In this document: piece after piece, positions 50,361 to 58,830 of the stretch
How positions within the stretch are numbered: the first letter of the stretch is position 1
How the letters are laid out: each line of letters starts with the position of its first letter
Origin: Polynucleobacter ibericus
GTDB taxonomy: Bacteria > Pseudomonadota > Gammaproteobacteria > Burkholderiales > Burkholderiaceae
NCBI RefSeq assembly: GCF_018687955.1
Contig: NZ_CP061309.1
Coordinates: forward strand, 496,001-560,000
Length of the DNA stretch: 64,000 nt
Reading direction: 5' to 3'
The notes under the pieces: generated by a model
The model's database searches: none
Seen by the model: only the letters and a program-made list of their open reading frames with translations
What the model was told of the DNA's origin: nothing
Translations under genes and position numbers: made by a program

Positions 50361-51051
50361 CTTGGTGTAAATAGCGTTTAGCAGCTGCTGTTTGAGGATT
50401 GGAGAAGAAAGGACCTGCGGGTCCTTTTTCTTTTATCTCGCCTTGGTCGATAAAGATGATGTGCTCAGCCAGTCTTTGTACTTGAGCTAGCTGATGAGAA
50501 GAGAAAATAACATCCGCCCCTTGCCGATCAAATTGACGGATGAGATTCTCTACTTGCTCGGTAGTATTAGGGTCGAGATTAGCGGTTGGTTCATCTAGTA
50601 AAACCAAATTCGGCTTTTGGAGAATAGCTCTGCCTAAACATAGTTTTTGTCTTTCACCAGCAGACAATTTATGAGCAGGGCTATTGCCTAGCTTTCCTAG
50701 ACCGACTTCTTCCATCACCTTTTTAATATCGTTTTCTGTAATGCCGGAGTCGATGTCTCGAACCATTCCAATATTGGCAGCAGCAGAGGCTTTAATCATT
50801 GGCGTGTGATGCAGAACTAATGCAGTCTTTGTTTGGAATGAGTAGCTCACAGTGCCGCTGTCTGGCTTAATCAATCCATCTAGCAATTTTAGAAAAGTCG
50901 TCTTCCCAGCACCATTCGGTCCAATACAGGCAGTAATCCTGTCGCTAGGAATAACAGCGTGCGGGATATTGAGAATAGTTCTGCCATTACTCTTAACGAT
51001 GATGTCCTTGAGCTCAATGAACTTTTCAAAACTGGGCGATAAATTAACCAT
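50344..51051 (-). CDS. tupC: Tungstate/molybdate-type ABC transporter ATP-binding protein
   Basis: ATPase of an oxyanion importer. Walker A GPNGAGKTTFLKLLDGL (about residue 45), signature LSAGERQKLCLGRA, Walker B LVLLDEPTANLDPNT and the switch His in IFSSHQLAQ are present. Start ATG 51051 (MVNLSPSFEKF, 235 aa) overlaps tupB by 8 nt; an in-frame start at 51081 lies deeper in tupB. Substrate assignment rests on the TupB-type partner and the adjacent formate dehydrogenase. Confidence 0.85.
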   Translation of the reverse strand: MVNLSPSFEKFIELKDIIVKSNGRTILNIPHAVIPSDRITACIGPNGAGKTTFLKLLDGLIKPDSGTVSYSFQTKTALVLHHTPMIKASAAANIGMVRDIDSGITENDIKKVMEEVGLGKLGNSPAHKLSAGERQKLCLGRAILQKPNLVLLDEPTANLDPNTTEQVENLIRQFDRQGADVIFSSHQLAQVQRLAEHIIFIDQGEIKEKGPAGPFFSNPQTAAAKRYLHQELLAE

Positions 51052-51739
51052 AGCGACGCTCCGCAATTTGGCGAACTGCAAAGGTAAATAAATTTGCTAG
51101 TAAAACAATGCCAAGCAAGACGATTCCTAAGGCAAGGGCCAACGGAAGATCTCCTTTGCTAGTCTCTAGGGCAATTGCGGTTGTCATTGTTCTTGTGGAG
51201 CGATCAATATTGCCACCCACAATCATGACAGCCCCAACTTCGGATATTGCTCTAGCCAAGCCGGCAAGGATCGCAATAGTAAGGGAGAAGCGGCAATCCC
51301 AAATGAGCCACTTGAAGCGGGATAAAGGAGGCAATCTCAGACTTAGAAATGAATCGCGGTGTATTTTCCAGGAGTCCTCCAGTATTTGTCGGCTGAGAGC
51401 GGCGATCAGGGGCGTTGTGAGCAATACTTGAGCCACAATCATGCCCTTGACTGTAAATAGCCAGCCCCACATGCCGAGAGGGCCTGTACGAGACAGCATG
51501 AGGTAGACCACGACACCGACAATGACTGTGGGAACACCCATCAAGGTATTGAGGGTCACGATAATCGTTTTTTTGCCAGTAAATTGCTCGGTTGCAAGGA
51601 GGGCGCCAATAGGAAGCCCCACAAGCGTGCCAATCAGTAGGGCGGTCAGGCTGACTTGAAGCGAAACCAAGACGATCCCTAGGACCCCAGCATCAAGGTG
51701 GGTAAGAAGGGATAAGGCATCCTGAAAAGCTTTCAACAT
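51044..51739 (-). CDS. tupB: Tungstate-type ABC transporter permease
   Basis: Inner-membrane permease with about five to six helices and the EAA-like loop region (GLARAISEVGAVMIVGGNI). GVPTVIVGVVVYLMLSRTGPLG is typical of TupB proteins, distinguishing it from ModB. 231 aa. It is the first gene of the pair; no substrate-binding protein gene (tupA) is next to it. Tungstate or molybdate would serve the FDH cofactor. Confidence 0.84.
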   Translation of the reverse strand: MLKAFQDALSLLTHLDAGVLGIVLVSLQVSLTALLIGTLVGLPIGALLATEQFTGKKTIIVTLNTLMGVPTVIVGVVVYLMLSRTGPLGMWGWLFTVKGMIVAQVLLTTPLIAALSRQILEDSWKIHRDSFLSLRLPPLSRFKWLIWDCRFSLTIAILAGLARAISEVGAVMIVGGNIDRSTRTMTTAIALETSKGDLPLALALGIVLLGIVLLANLFTFAVRQIAERRYG

Positions 51740-51805
51740 GCGCTAGATTCTATCAAGGCAATGGCAAAATGACTGTAATGATATTAATTCCCCTATTTTT
51801 GACCT

Positions 51806-52006
51806 ATGGCTGAAGTGGTTTGCCTCTGCAATGAGGTCCTCGACGTGGATTTACGTGAATATTTAGATGCTCACCCGATAGACTCGATTGATGAGTTGCG
51901 GGAGCAGGCTTCTATTTGCAATAAATGCATGCAGTGTCAAGAATTGGTTGAAGGTGAAATTTACTTGGCACGTGTTCGACGACAGCGTGCAGCAGGGCAG
52001 TTTTAA
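51806..52006 (+). CDS. (2Fe-2S)-binding BFD-like protein
   Basis: 66-aa protein resembling bacterioferritin-associated ferredoxin: Cys6 and Cys8 (VVCLCNEV), then Cys38 and Cys41 (ICNKCMQC, with Cys44) give the four ligands expected for a BFD-type [2Fe-2S] cluster. It could release iron from bacterioferritin or donate electrons; no bfr gene is in the window. The stop overlaps the next ATG by one base. Confidence 0.82.
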   Translation: MAEVVCLCNEVLDVDLREYLDAHPIDSIDELREQASICNKCMQCQELVEGEIYLARVRRQRAAGQF

Positions 52007-52758
52007 TGAGTGCTGATAAAACTACCCGTTTTACTGTATTGAGCATGAATGTGCATAAAGGTCTTTCGCCTTTACATCGACACTCCACTATTTATCAGTT
52101 ACGCCAAAAAATGCGCAGCCATCACCCTGATTTACTTTTCTTGCAAGAGTTGCAGCAAGAGCATCGAGGTAGAGTCAGGCGTTTTGGTCAATGGCCACTC
52201 ATGGAGTTAACGCACTTTCTCTCCGAGGATTTTTGGCACGACTGGCATTACGGAAAGAATGTCGAGTATCGCGATGGTCATCATGGTAATGCGATTCTCT
52301 CCAAACATCCGCAGCAAAAAGGAAATAACTACGATATATCCGCATATCGTTTTGAGAGTCGTGGCCTACTACATAGCATCACTAGGTTGGATGGCATCGA
52401 TACTCCTATCCATTGTTTTTGTGTGCACTTAGCGCTGTTTGAGCGGGGCAGGGAGCGTCAGCTAGAAGCTATTATTGGCCATATCCAAGACCTGACGCAA
52501 AATGGCCCCACGATCGTAGCGGGTGACTTTAATGATTGGCGCAATCGTGTGAGTGCCCCCATGAAGGCAGCTGGCTTTGATGAGGTATTTGAAGTGCTGA
52601 CAGGTTCACCGGCTAAAACCTTTCCAAGCGTAAAGCCGCTACTGCCTATGGATAGAATTTATGTGCGTGGATTAAAAATTCATTCTGCAGAAATTTTGCA
52701 TGAATGGTTAAAGCTATCTGATCATCTAGGCATTACTGCTGAACTGGAACTTGTATGA
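52006..52758 (+). CDS. Endonuclease/exonuclease/phosphatase (EEP) family protein
   Basis: Metal-dependent hydrolase fold. SMNVHKGLSP carries the first Asn, FLQELQQEHRG the catalytic Glu, VAGDFNDWRN the Asp/Asn pair and LSDHLGITAEL the final Asp/His pair. No signal peptide. Such proteins beside a cardiolipin synthase are common, as here (overlap ATGA with cls), which hints at a phospholipid-linked role, but the substrate is not known. 250 aa. Confidence 0.86.
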   Translation: MSADKTTRFTVLSMNVHKGLSPLHRHSTIYQLRQKMRSHHPDLLFLQELQQEHRGRVRRFGQWPLMELTHFLSEDFWHDWHYGKNVEYRDGHHGNAILSKHPQQKGNNYDISAYRFESRGLLHSITRLDGIDTPIHCFCVHLALFERGRERQLEAIIGHIQDLTQNGPTIVAGDFNDWRNRVSAPMKAAGFDEVFEVLTGSPAKTFPSVKPLLPMDRIYVRGLKIHSAEILHEWLKLSDHLGITAELELV

Positions 52759-54230
52759 ATATATTGTCATTTATTTTCGGATCCCTTTTTGGATTCTCGT
52801 TGATATGGGTTCCGATTACGCATGTCACTATCGTATTCTTATTTGGTATCCATTTGATTTCGGTAAGAAGGCCGGTTGGAGTGGCATTCGCATGGTTTTT
52901 AATCGTGATTCTGTTGCCTCTTCTGGGTATTGCCTTGTACATTCTCATTGGCGAGAGACCGGTTGGGCGCAAGCTTACTCGAAAGATAGTGCGCATGAAT
53001 CGCGAATTCGAAAAAATTACCGAGATGATGCGCCAGCAGTATGTTGCTGATAGGCAAGAGTTGCCTGTTGAGGGGAGAGCCCTTAGTCTGTTAGCCGAGT
53101 CCAAAAATGGTTCACCAGTAGTAGCTGGCAATAAGATTGAATTGCATACGGATTCACTCAAAATTCTGCAAAATTTTATCGATGAAATCAATCAAGCCAA
53201 AAAAAGCTTGCACCTAGAGTTCTATATTTGGGCTTTAGGTGGTGATGCCGATCGAGTCTGTGAAGCCCTAATTGCGGCCTCTAAACGGGGTGTTGCATGC
53301 CAAGTTTTGCTCGATTCCTTGGGAAGTAAGGGTTGGTTTAAATCGCAATGGCCTGCACGTTTTCGTAATGCAGGCATCAGAGTGACAGAGGCATTGCCGA
53401 TTCAGATTGGTCGTTTTCAGTTCCGCCGCGCAGATCTGCGCCTTCACCGAAAAATATTTGTGATTGATGGTGCAGTTGTCTGGACCGGTAGTATGAATTT
53501 GGTCGATCCTCGGACCTTTAAGCAAGATTCCGGAGTAGGTGAATGGGTTGACGCCATGGTTCGTATTGAAGGTCCAGTAGCTGCACAATTCGAATTAACT
53601 TTTGCGTTTGACTGGAGTGTGGATGACCCTAGTATTACCAATTTTAGAGATCGCGAACCACCTGCATCTCCTCATGAGGGTGGCGCGTTAGCACAAGAGT
53701 TCTCCTCTGGACCGGTTTATCGCGACGATATCCTGTATCAGGTTTTGCTTTCGGCAATCATGGATGCTCGGGAGGAGTTGACTATCACCACACCTTACTT
53801 TGGCCCTGATGATGGTTTGATTCAAGCCCTGATGGCTGCTGCTGCCAGGGGTGTTAAGGTGACCCTCATAGTCCCTAAGTTGAACGATTCAACCTTGGTT
53901 GCGTGGAGTAGCAAAAGCTTTTATGAAGACCTTATGAACTCCGGCGTAACAATTGCTGAGTTCCATGGCGGCCTATTGCACACAAAGAGTTTATTGATTG
54001 ATAAACGCATTGCTATTTTTGGATCAGTGAACTTTGATCAACGCAGCTTGCGACTCAATTTTGAAATCAGCCTAATCGTTTATAACGTTGACTTCTGTAA
54101 CAAGCTAGAAAAGTTAATTGAGTCTTATCTGGCGCAATCAGATTATGTGGATCCTAAGGTCTGGGCAAAGCGACCCACATGGCGACGTTATCTAGAGAAC
54201 GCTGCACACCTTACATCGCCACTACTTTAG
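52755..54230 (+). CDS. cls: Cardiolipin synthase (phospholipase D family)
   Basis: Two N-terminal membrane segments (about 1-60), then two HKD catalytic motifs: HRKIFVIDGAVVWTGSMN (His about 232) and HTKSLLIDKRIAIFGSVN (His about 409), as in ClsA. It would condense two phosphatidylglycerols to cardiolipin. 491 aa, normal. The stop overlaps the stop of the convergent CoA-transferase gene (TTTAG holds both), with no terminator. Confidence 0.93.
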   Translation: MNILSFIFGSLFGFSLIWVPITHVTIVFLFGIHLISVRRPVGVAFAWFLIVILLPLLGIALYILIGERPVGRKLTRKIVRMNREFEKITEMMRQQYVADRQELPVEGRALSLLAESKNGSPVVAGNKIELHTDSLKILQNFIDEINQAKKSLHLEFYIWALGGDADRVCEALIAASKRGVACQVLLDSLGSKGWFKSQWPARFRNAGIRVTEALPIQIGRFQFRRADLRLHRKIFVIDGAVVWTGSMNLVDPRTFKQDSGVGEWVDAMVRIEGPVAAQFELTFAFDWSVDDPSITNFRDREPPASPHEGGALAQEFSSGPVYRDDILYQVLLSAIMDAREELTITTPYFGPDDGLIQALMAAAARGVKVTLIVPKLNDSTLVAWSSKSFYEDLMNSGVTIAEFHGGLLHTKSLLIDKRIAIFGSVNFDQRSLRLNFEISLIVYNVDFCNKLEKLIESYLAQSDYVDPKVWAKRPTWRRYLENAAHLTSPLL

Positions 54231-55411
54231 ATTGCTCCGCTAGCCCGCATACTCGCGATATCAGACTCTGCAACTCCCAATTCTTTTAGGATGGAGTCTG
54301 TGTGCTCGCCAACCGCTGGAATGGGGTCCATGCGATATTCGTAACTGTCGTTTAGGCCTGGCGGCAATAGCGCAGCAATAGCCCCATTAGGGGTGTCTAC
54401 TTCGGTCCAGCGATTGCGCGCTTTAAGCTGCTCATGTTTCCAAAGACCTTCCATATCATTGAGATGGGCATTGGCAATTTGTGCTTTTTCAAGCCGAGCA
54501 ATTAATTGCTCTGCGGTGAGCTTGCTAAAGCAGGCATCAATAATTTGCAATAGTTCAGCTCGCTTCTCATTACGCTTAAAGTTGCGATCAAACCGCTCAT
54601 CCTTTGCAAGTGCAGAATTCTCCAATACAGTCTCGCAAAATTGCACCCATTCACGTTCGTTTTGCAGGCCCAACATGACAGTTTTTCCATCACCCGCTTT
54701 GAATGGGCCGTATGGATAGATGGTTGCATGCGATGCGCCATTTCTTGGGGGTGGCTCGGCGCCTTTATAGGCGTAATACATTGGAAAATTCATCCACTCG
54801 CCTAGGGATTCGAGCATGGAAATGTCAATGACAGAGCCTTTGCCTGTTTTTCCTCTTTGTAATAGAGCCGCCAAGATATTGGTATAGGCATACATGCCTG
54901 CAGCAATGTCGGCTATGGAGTTGCCAGCTTTACTAGGTGTTTCAGGGGTTCCCGTGATTGACAAGAAGCCCGCTTCACTTTGGATAAGTAGGTCGTAGGC
55001 TTTTTTATCGCGATAAGGACCATTATTACCGTATCCGGATATATCGCACAAAATCAGTTTTGGGTTCTCTTTTTGTAAAACCTCTGCTGTTAAGCCCATA
55101 CGAGCAGCAGCACCTGGTGCGAGATTCTGTACCAAGACATCAGCGGTCTTTAACAAAGTCTTTAGTGTTGCAATTGCGGCGGGCTGCTTGAGATCTAAGG
55201 TCAAACTTTCTTTTGAGCGATTTACCCACACAAAGTGAGAGCAGAGTCCCTCAACCTGGGTATCATATCCTCTGGCAAAGTCACCACCACCAGGGCGTTC
55301 AACTTTAATTACTCTAGCACCTAAATCTGCTAATTGACGTGTGCAGAAAGGTGCCGCAATAGCATGCTCTAAAGAAACAACGGTAATGCCATCTAACGGG
55401 CGAACGCTCAT
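54227..55411 (-). CDS. CaiB/BaiF family (class III) CoA-transferase
   Basis: Predicted transfer of CoA between acyl-CoA and a carboxylate donor. Features are the N-terminal LDGITVVSLEHAIAAPF block, KVERPGGGDFARGYD, NRSKESLTLDLKQP, and the catalytic-Asp region KKAYDLLIQSEAG (Asp about residue 143). 394 aa. Thirteen bases or so upstream lies the acyl-CoA dehydrogenase gene on the same strand, so the pair probably degrades one organic acid. The acid cannot be named from the sequence. Confidence 0.9.
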   Translation of the reverse strand: MSVRPLDGITVVSLEHAIAAPFCTRQLADLGARVIKVERPGGGDFARGYDTQVEGLCSHFVWVNRSKESLTLDLKQPAAIATLKTLLKTADVLVQNLAPGAAARMGLTAEVLQKENPKLILCDISGYGNNGPYRDKKAYDLLIQSEAGFLSITGTPETPSKAGNSIADIAAGMYAYTNILAALLQRGKTGKGSVIDISMLESLGEWMNFPMYYAYKGAEPPPRNGASHATIYPYGPFKAGDGKTVMLGLQNEREWVQFCETVLENSALAKDERFDRNFKRNEKRAELLQIIDACFSKLTAEQLIARLEKAQIANAHLNDMEGLWKHEQLKARNRWTEVDTPNGAIAALLPPGLNDSYEYRMDPIPAVGEHTDSILKELGVAESDIASMRASGAI

Positions 55412-55423
55412 ATCACTGGCCCC

Positions 55424-56593
55424 TTAGAAGGATCTTGGTAGACCCAGAACGTGTTCAGCGATGTAGGAGTAAATCAAGTTAGTTGAAATGGGTGCGACTT
55501 GATAGAGGCGAGTTTCTCTGAATTTACGCTCTACATCATATTCATTCGCAAAGCCGAAGCCACCATGAGTTTGTAAGCAGACATTTGCAGCCTCCCAGGA
55601 TGCCTTAGCAGCTAGGTACTTGGCCATATTGGCTTCAGGACCGCAGGGTTGATGATTATCAAATAGCTCGCAAGCCTTAAAGCGCATGAGGTTAGCTGCC
55701 TCAGTTTCAATGTAGCTGTCCGCAATGGGAAACTGAATACCTTGATTCTTACCAATTGGACGATCAAAAACGACGCGATCGTTTGCATAACGGCGCGCAC
55801 GATCAATAAACCAGTAGGCGTCACCAATACATTCTGCTGCGATGAGGACACGCTCTGCATTTAGACCATCCAAAATGTATTTAAAGCCTTGACCTTCAAC
55901 GCCGATAAGATTCTCTGCGGGGATTTCTAGGTTGTCAAAAAATACTTCATTAGTTTCATGATTGACCATATTGGCGATTGGCCGTACTTCCATGCCCTTA
56001 CCAATGGCATCGGCAAGATTGACGATAAAAATCGACATCCCTTCAGACTTGCGTTGTACTTCGCTAAGCGGGGTCGTGCGCGCTAGTAAGATCATGAGGT
56101 CAGAATGCTGAATACGGGAGATCCATACTTTTTGACCATTAACTACATACTTGTCACCTTTTTTTACTGCTGTAGTTTTGAGTTTGGTTGTATCGGTTCC
56201 AGTAGTAGGTTCAGTAACAGCCATGCTTTGAAGACGTAGTTCACCACTTGCAATTTTTGGGAGATACATTTGCTTCTGAGCTTCTGAGCCATGACGCAGT
56301 AATGTGCCCATGTTGTACATCTGCCCATGGCAAGAGCCAGAGTTACCACCCGAAAAGTTAATCTCTTCCATAATCACTGAAGCCTCAGCTAAGCCTAAAC
56401 CAGAACCACCATATTCTTCTGGAATGAGGGCTGCCAGCCAGCCTGCCTTGGTCATAGCATCCACAAAGGCCTCTGGATAGCCGCGTTCATGATCAATCTT
56501 CTGCCAATAAGCGGAGTCAAAAGAGCCACAAAGATCGCGTAACGCTTCACGCATTTCTTGATACTGGTCGGGCTTAGGAATGGGATGATTCAT
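55424..56593 (-). CDS. Acyl-CoA dehydrogenase family protein
   Basis: FAD-dependent acyl-CoA oxidation enzyme. MAVTEPTTGTDTTKL (about 124) and VNGQKVWIS are typical FAD/substrate blocks; QTHGGFGFANEYDVERKFR leads to the C-terminal helix. The usual YEGT catalytic-Glu motif is replaced by APIS (about residues 367-370). Glu247 in DGLNAERV sits where isovaleryl-CoA dehydrogenase carries its catalytic Glu, so the base may be there. 389 aa. Partner of the downstream CoA-transferase. Confidence 0.9.
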   Translation of the reverse strand: MNHPIPKPDQYQEMREALRDLCGSFDSAYWQKIDHERGYPEAFVDAMTKAGWLAALIPEEYGGSGLGLAEASVIMEEINFSGGNSGSCHGQMYNMGTLLRHGSEAQKQMYLPKIASGELRLQSMAVTEPTTGTDTTKLKTTAVKKGDKYVVNGQKVWISRIQHSDLMILLARTTPLSEVQRKSEGMSIFIVNLADAIGKGMEVRPIANMVNHETNEVFFDNLEIPAENLIGVEGQGFKYILDGLNAERVLIAAECIGDAYWFIDRARRYANDRVVFDRPIGKNQGIQFPIADSYIETEAANLMRFKACELFDNHQPCGPEANMAKYLAAKASWEAANVCLQTHGGFGFANEYDVERKFRETRLYQVAPISTNLIYSYIAEHVLGLPRSF

Positions 56594-56752
56594 GAAAGTC
56601 TCAATTTATAGGTTTTATGGTTTATTTGCGGATTTAGGCACTAGTTTAAGCAAGATTTGAAATTCATGGAGGATGCTCAAAACAAGGCAAAATAGGCGAA
56701 TGAGACTGAAAGAATTTTGCTCCCATGTCGGCGCATTAGAGGCTATTGCTTG

Positions 56753-57256
56753 ATGGAGCATATGTTCGATCATTTTTTCAGTTGGTTTGGCATGCCGTCA
56801 GTCGGACTGCCAGCGGTATTTATCAGCGCCTTTATTTCAGCGACATTAATACCTGCCGGCTCTGAACCCATTCTATTTGGCTATATCACCCTTAATCCCC
56901 ATTTATTTTGGCTAGCAGTCTTGGTTGCTACTGTTGGTAACACCATGGGGGGCATGGTCGACTGGTGGCTAGGAGTAATTGCGCGTAATAGTTTTAAGGC
57001 GATGGATGAGCCAAAAAATGGTCGGCTTAAACGTTGGCTGGAGGGTTGGGGTCCTAAGTTGCTCTTGCTTTCTTGGCTCCCAGGGGTGGGTGATCCACTC
57101 TGCTTGGCAGCCGGGTGGTTAAAGTTGCCTTGGCAGCCATGCCTTATTTATATGTTTATTGGTAAGTTATTCCGCTTCGTAACGCTTACCTGGTTACTGA
57201 CTTTAGTGCCAGATAGTTTCTGGCACCAATTGGGTCACTGGCTTCATTTAATCTGA
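56753..57256 (+). CDS. YqaA-like (DedA/SNARE-associated) membrane protein
   Basis: Small polytopic protein with about four membrane segments. The core ATLIPAGSEPILFGYI and GNTMGGMVDWWLG match the YqaA group; LLSWLPGVGDPLCLAAGWL is the later conserved loop. Related DedA proteins translocate lipids or affect proton-motive force, but YqaA has no defined role. Start uncertain: ATG 56753 (MEHMFDHFFSWFG) or 56762 are preferred over ATG 56717, which adds a Cys/Arg-rich lead without an obvious ribosome site. Confidence 0.82.
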   Translation: MEHMFDHFFSWFGMPSVGLPAVFISAFISATLIPAGSEPILFGYITLNPHLFWLAVLVATVGNTMGGMVDWWLGVIARNSFKAMDEPKNGRLKRWLEGWGPKLLLLSWLPGVGDPLCLAAGWLKLPWQPCLIYMFIGKLFRFVTLTWLLTLVPDSFWHQLGHWLHLI

Positions 57257-57308
57257 GCTTACTCGTTGTATCCTATGTTTTTATTGCTTCTCACCGGAGA
57301 GTATTTGT

Positions 57309-58085
57309 ATGTCATTTTTAAAAGGTAAGACCGCGCTGGTCACTGGCTCCACTAGTGGTATTGGTTTAGGTATGGCCATTGCATTGGCAAAGCAGGGCGT
57401 CAATATTATGGTTAATGGTTTTGGCGAGAAAGATGGGGCCATTGCGCAAATTAAAGCCTGTGGCGTAGAGGTTGATTATCACGGTGCAGACATGAGTAAG
57501 CCTGCCGAAATTGAAGATCTCATTCAACAAACAGAGAAGCGCTTTGGGTCATTGGATATTCTTGTGAATAACGCGGGTATTCAGTACACCGCAAATATTG
57601 AAGAGTTTCCGACGGACAAATGGGATGCCATTATTGCTATTAACTTGAGTTCAGCATTTCACACCACGCACCATGCATTGCCTGGCATGAAAAAACGTAA
57701 CTGGGGTCGCATTATCAATATCGCTTCAGTACATGGTTTGGTTGCCTCTACCCAGAAGGCTGCCTACGTAGCAGCGAAGCATGGCATCATTGGATTGACA
57801 AAAGTGACTGCCTTGGAAAATGCACGCACAGGTATTACATGCAACGCGATTTGTCCAGGCTGGGTTTTAACTCCACTTGTTCAAAAGCAAGTGGATGCAC
57901 GTGCAGAACGCGAAGGTATTTCTAATGAAGCTGCTAAGACTGCTCTAGTTTCTGAGAAGCAGCCTTCAGGCGAGTTTGTGAGCCCAGAGCAGTTAGCTGC
58001 GTTGGCAGTATTCCTCTGCGGCCCAGATGCGTCTGAAGTGCGCGGTGTTGCCTGGAATATGGATGGTGGTTGGACTGCTCAATAG
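57309..58085 (+). CDS. 3-hydroxybutyrate dehydrogenase
   Basis: Short-chain dehydrogenase converting (R)-3-hydroxybutyrate to acetoacetate with NAD+, a step in polyhydroxybutyrate use. GSTSGIGLGMA is the NAD motif, NNAGIQ follows, and the catalytic Tyr/Lys are in AAYVAAKHGIIGL with Ser in NIASVHGL. The loop QKQVDARAEREGIS is typical of 3-hydroxybutyrate dehydrogenases. 258 aa. Followed by a terminator. No PHB synthase is in the window. Confidence 0.93.
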   Translation: MSFLKGKTALVTGSTSGIGLGMAIALAKQGVNIMVNGFGEKDGAIAQIKACGVEVDYHGADMSKPAEIEDLIQQTEKRFGSLDILVNNAGIQYTANIEEFPTDKWDAIIAINLSSAFHTTHHALPGMKKRNWGRIINIASVHGLVASTQKAAYVAAKHGIIGLTKVTALENARTGITCNAICPGWVLTPLVQKQVDARAEREGISNEAAKTALVSEKQPSGEFVSPEQLAALAVFLCGPDASEVRGVAWNMDGGWTAQ

Positions 58086-58222
58086 GCCATCACCGCTCCC
58101 AAACTAAAGCCGGCAAGTCCCCCTTGCTGGCTTTTTTGTATGAACAAACAAAAAAGCCAAAATAGTCTATAGTTATCGCAAAATAAACCCTATTTTGCTT
58201 AATGTAATTAAAAGGAATACAA
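58078..58222. promoter_or_regulatory. Control region of sodB with perfect dyad
   Basis: The gap before sodB holds the preceding terminator and then an 8-bp perfect inverted repeat, GCAAAATA-AACCC-TATTTTGC at 58078+0 to 58098 in window terms 58178-58198, 25 bp before the ATG. It may be a repressor operator or a 5'-leader hairpin. A good AAAAGGAA ribosome site lies just before the start. The regulator is not identified; it does not resemble a Fur box. Confidence 0.45.
58106..58137 (+). terminator. Rho-independent terminator after 3-hydroxybutyrate dehydrogenase
   Basis: AAAGCCGGCAAG pairs with CTTGCTGGCTTT (one G-U pair) around a 5-base TCCCC loop, followed by a T run. 21 bp after the stop codon. 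It separates this gene from sodB. Confidence 0.82.
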
Positions 58223-58801
58223 ATGGAACATACCCTACCTCAGTTGCCATACGGACTCGATGCTTTGGCTCCTTACATCTCTAAGGAGACTTTGGAGTAT
58301 CACTATGGCAAGCATCATCAGACTTATGTCACTAACTTGAATAATTTAATTAAAGGCACTGAGTTTGAAAATGCTTCACTTGAAGAGATTATTCAGAAAT
58401 CTTCCGGTGGTGTTTTTAATAACGCCGCACAAGTATGGAATCACACCTTTTATTGGTTTGGCATGAAGCCAAATGGCGGTGGCGCACCTACTGGTCCTTT
58501 GGCGGATGCTATTAATGCTAAGTGGGGATCATTTGATAAGTTCAAGGAAGAGTTTACAAAGTGCGCTGTAGGAACTTTTGGTTCAGGTTGGGCCTGGTTG
58601 GTTAAAAAAGCAGATGGTACTCTTGATTTAGTCTCCACTAGTAATGCTGCGACTCCTCTCACCACTGATGCTAAAGCATTGTTGACTTGTGATGTTTGGG
58701 AGCACGCTTACTATATTGATACTCGTAATGCTCGTCCAAAGTATTTGGAAAATTTCTGGAACTTGGTTAATTGGGATTTCGTTAGTCAAAATTTTGCTTA
58801 A
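58223..58801 (+). CDS. sodB: Superoxide dismutase [Fe]
   Basis: Cytoplasmic dismutase converting superoxide to oxygen and hydrogen peroxide. N-terminal [16 protein letters not shown]; metal ligands are His27 (in LEYHYGKHH), His in QVWNHTFYW, and Asp/His in [10 protein letters not shown]. The Gln in [10 protein letters not shown] marks the Fe-type over the Mn-type. 192 aa, normal. It heads the run of oxygen-related genes up to oxyR. Confidence 0.96.
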   Translation: MEHTLPQLPYGLDALAPYISKETLEYHYGKHHQTYVTNLNNLIKGTEFENASLEEIIQKSSGGVFNNAAQVWNHTFYWFGMKPNGGGAPTGPLADAINAKWGSFDKFKEEFTKCAVGTFGSGWAWLVKKADGTLDLVSTSNAATPLTTDAKALLTCDVWEHAYYIDTRNARPKYLENFWNLVNWDFVSQNFA

Positions 58802-58830
58802 TTAATTTTCTGGTTATTTAGGGATATCAC

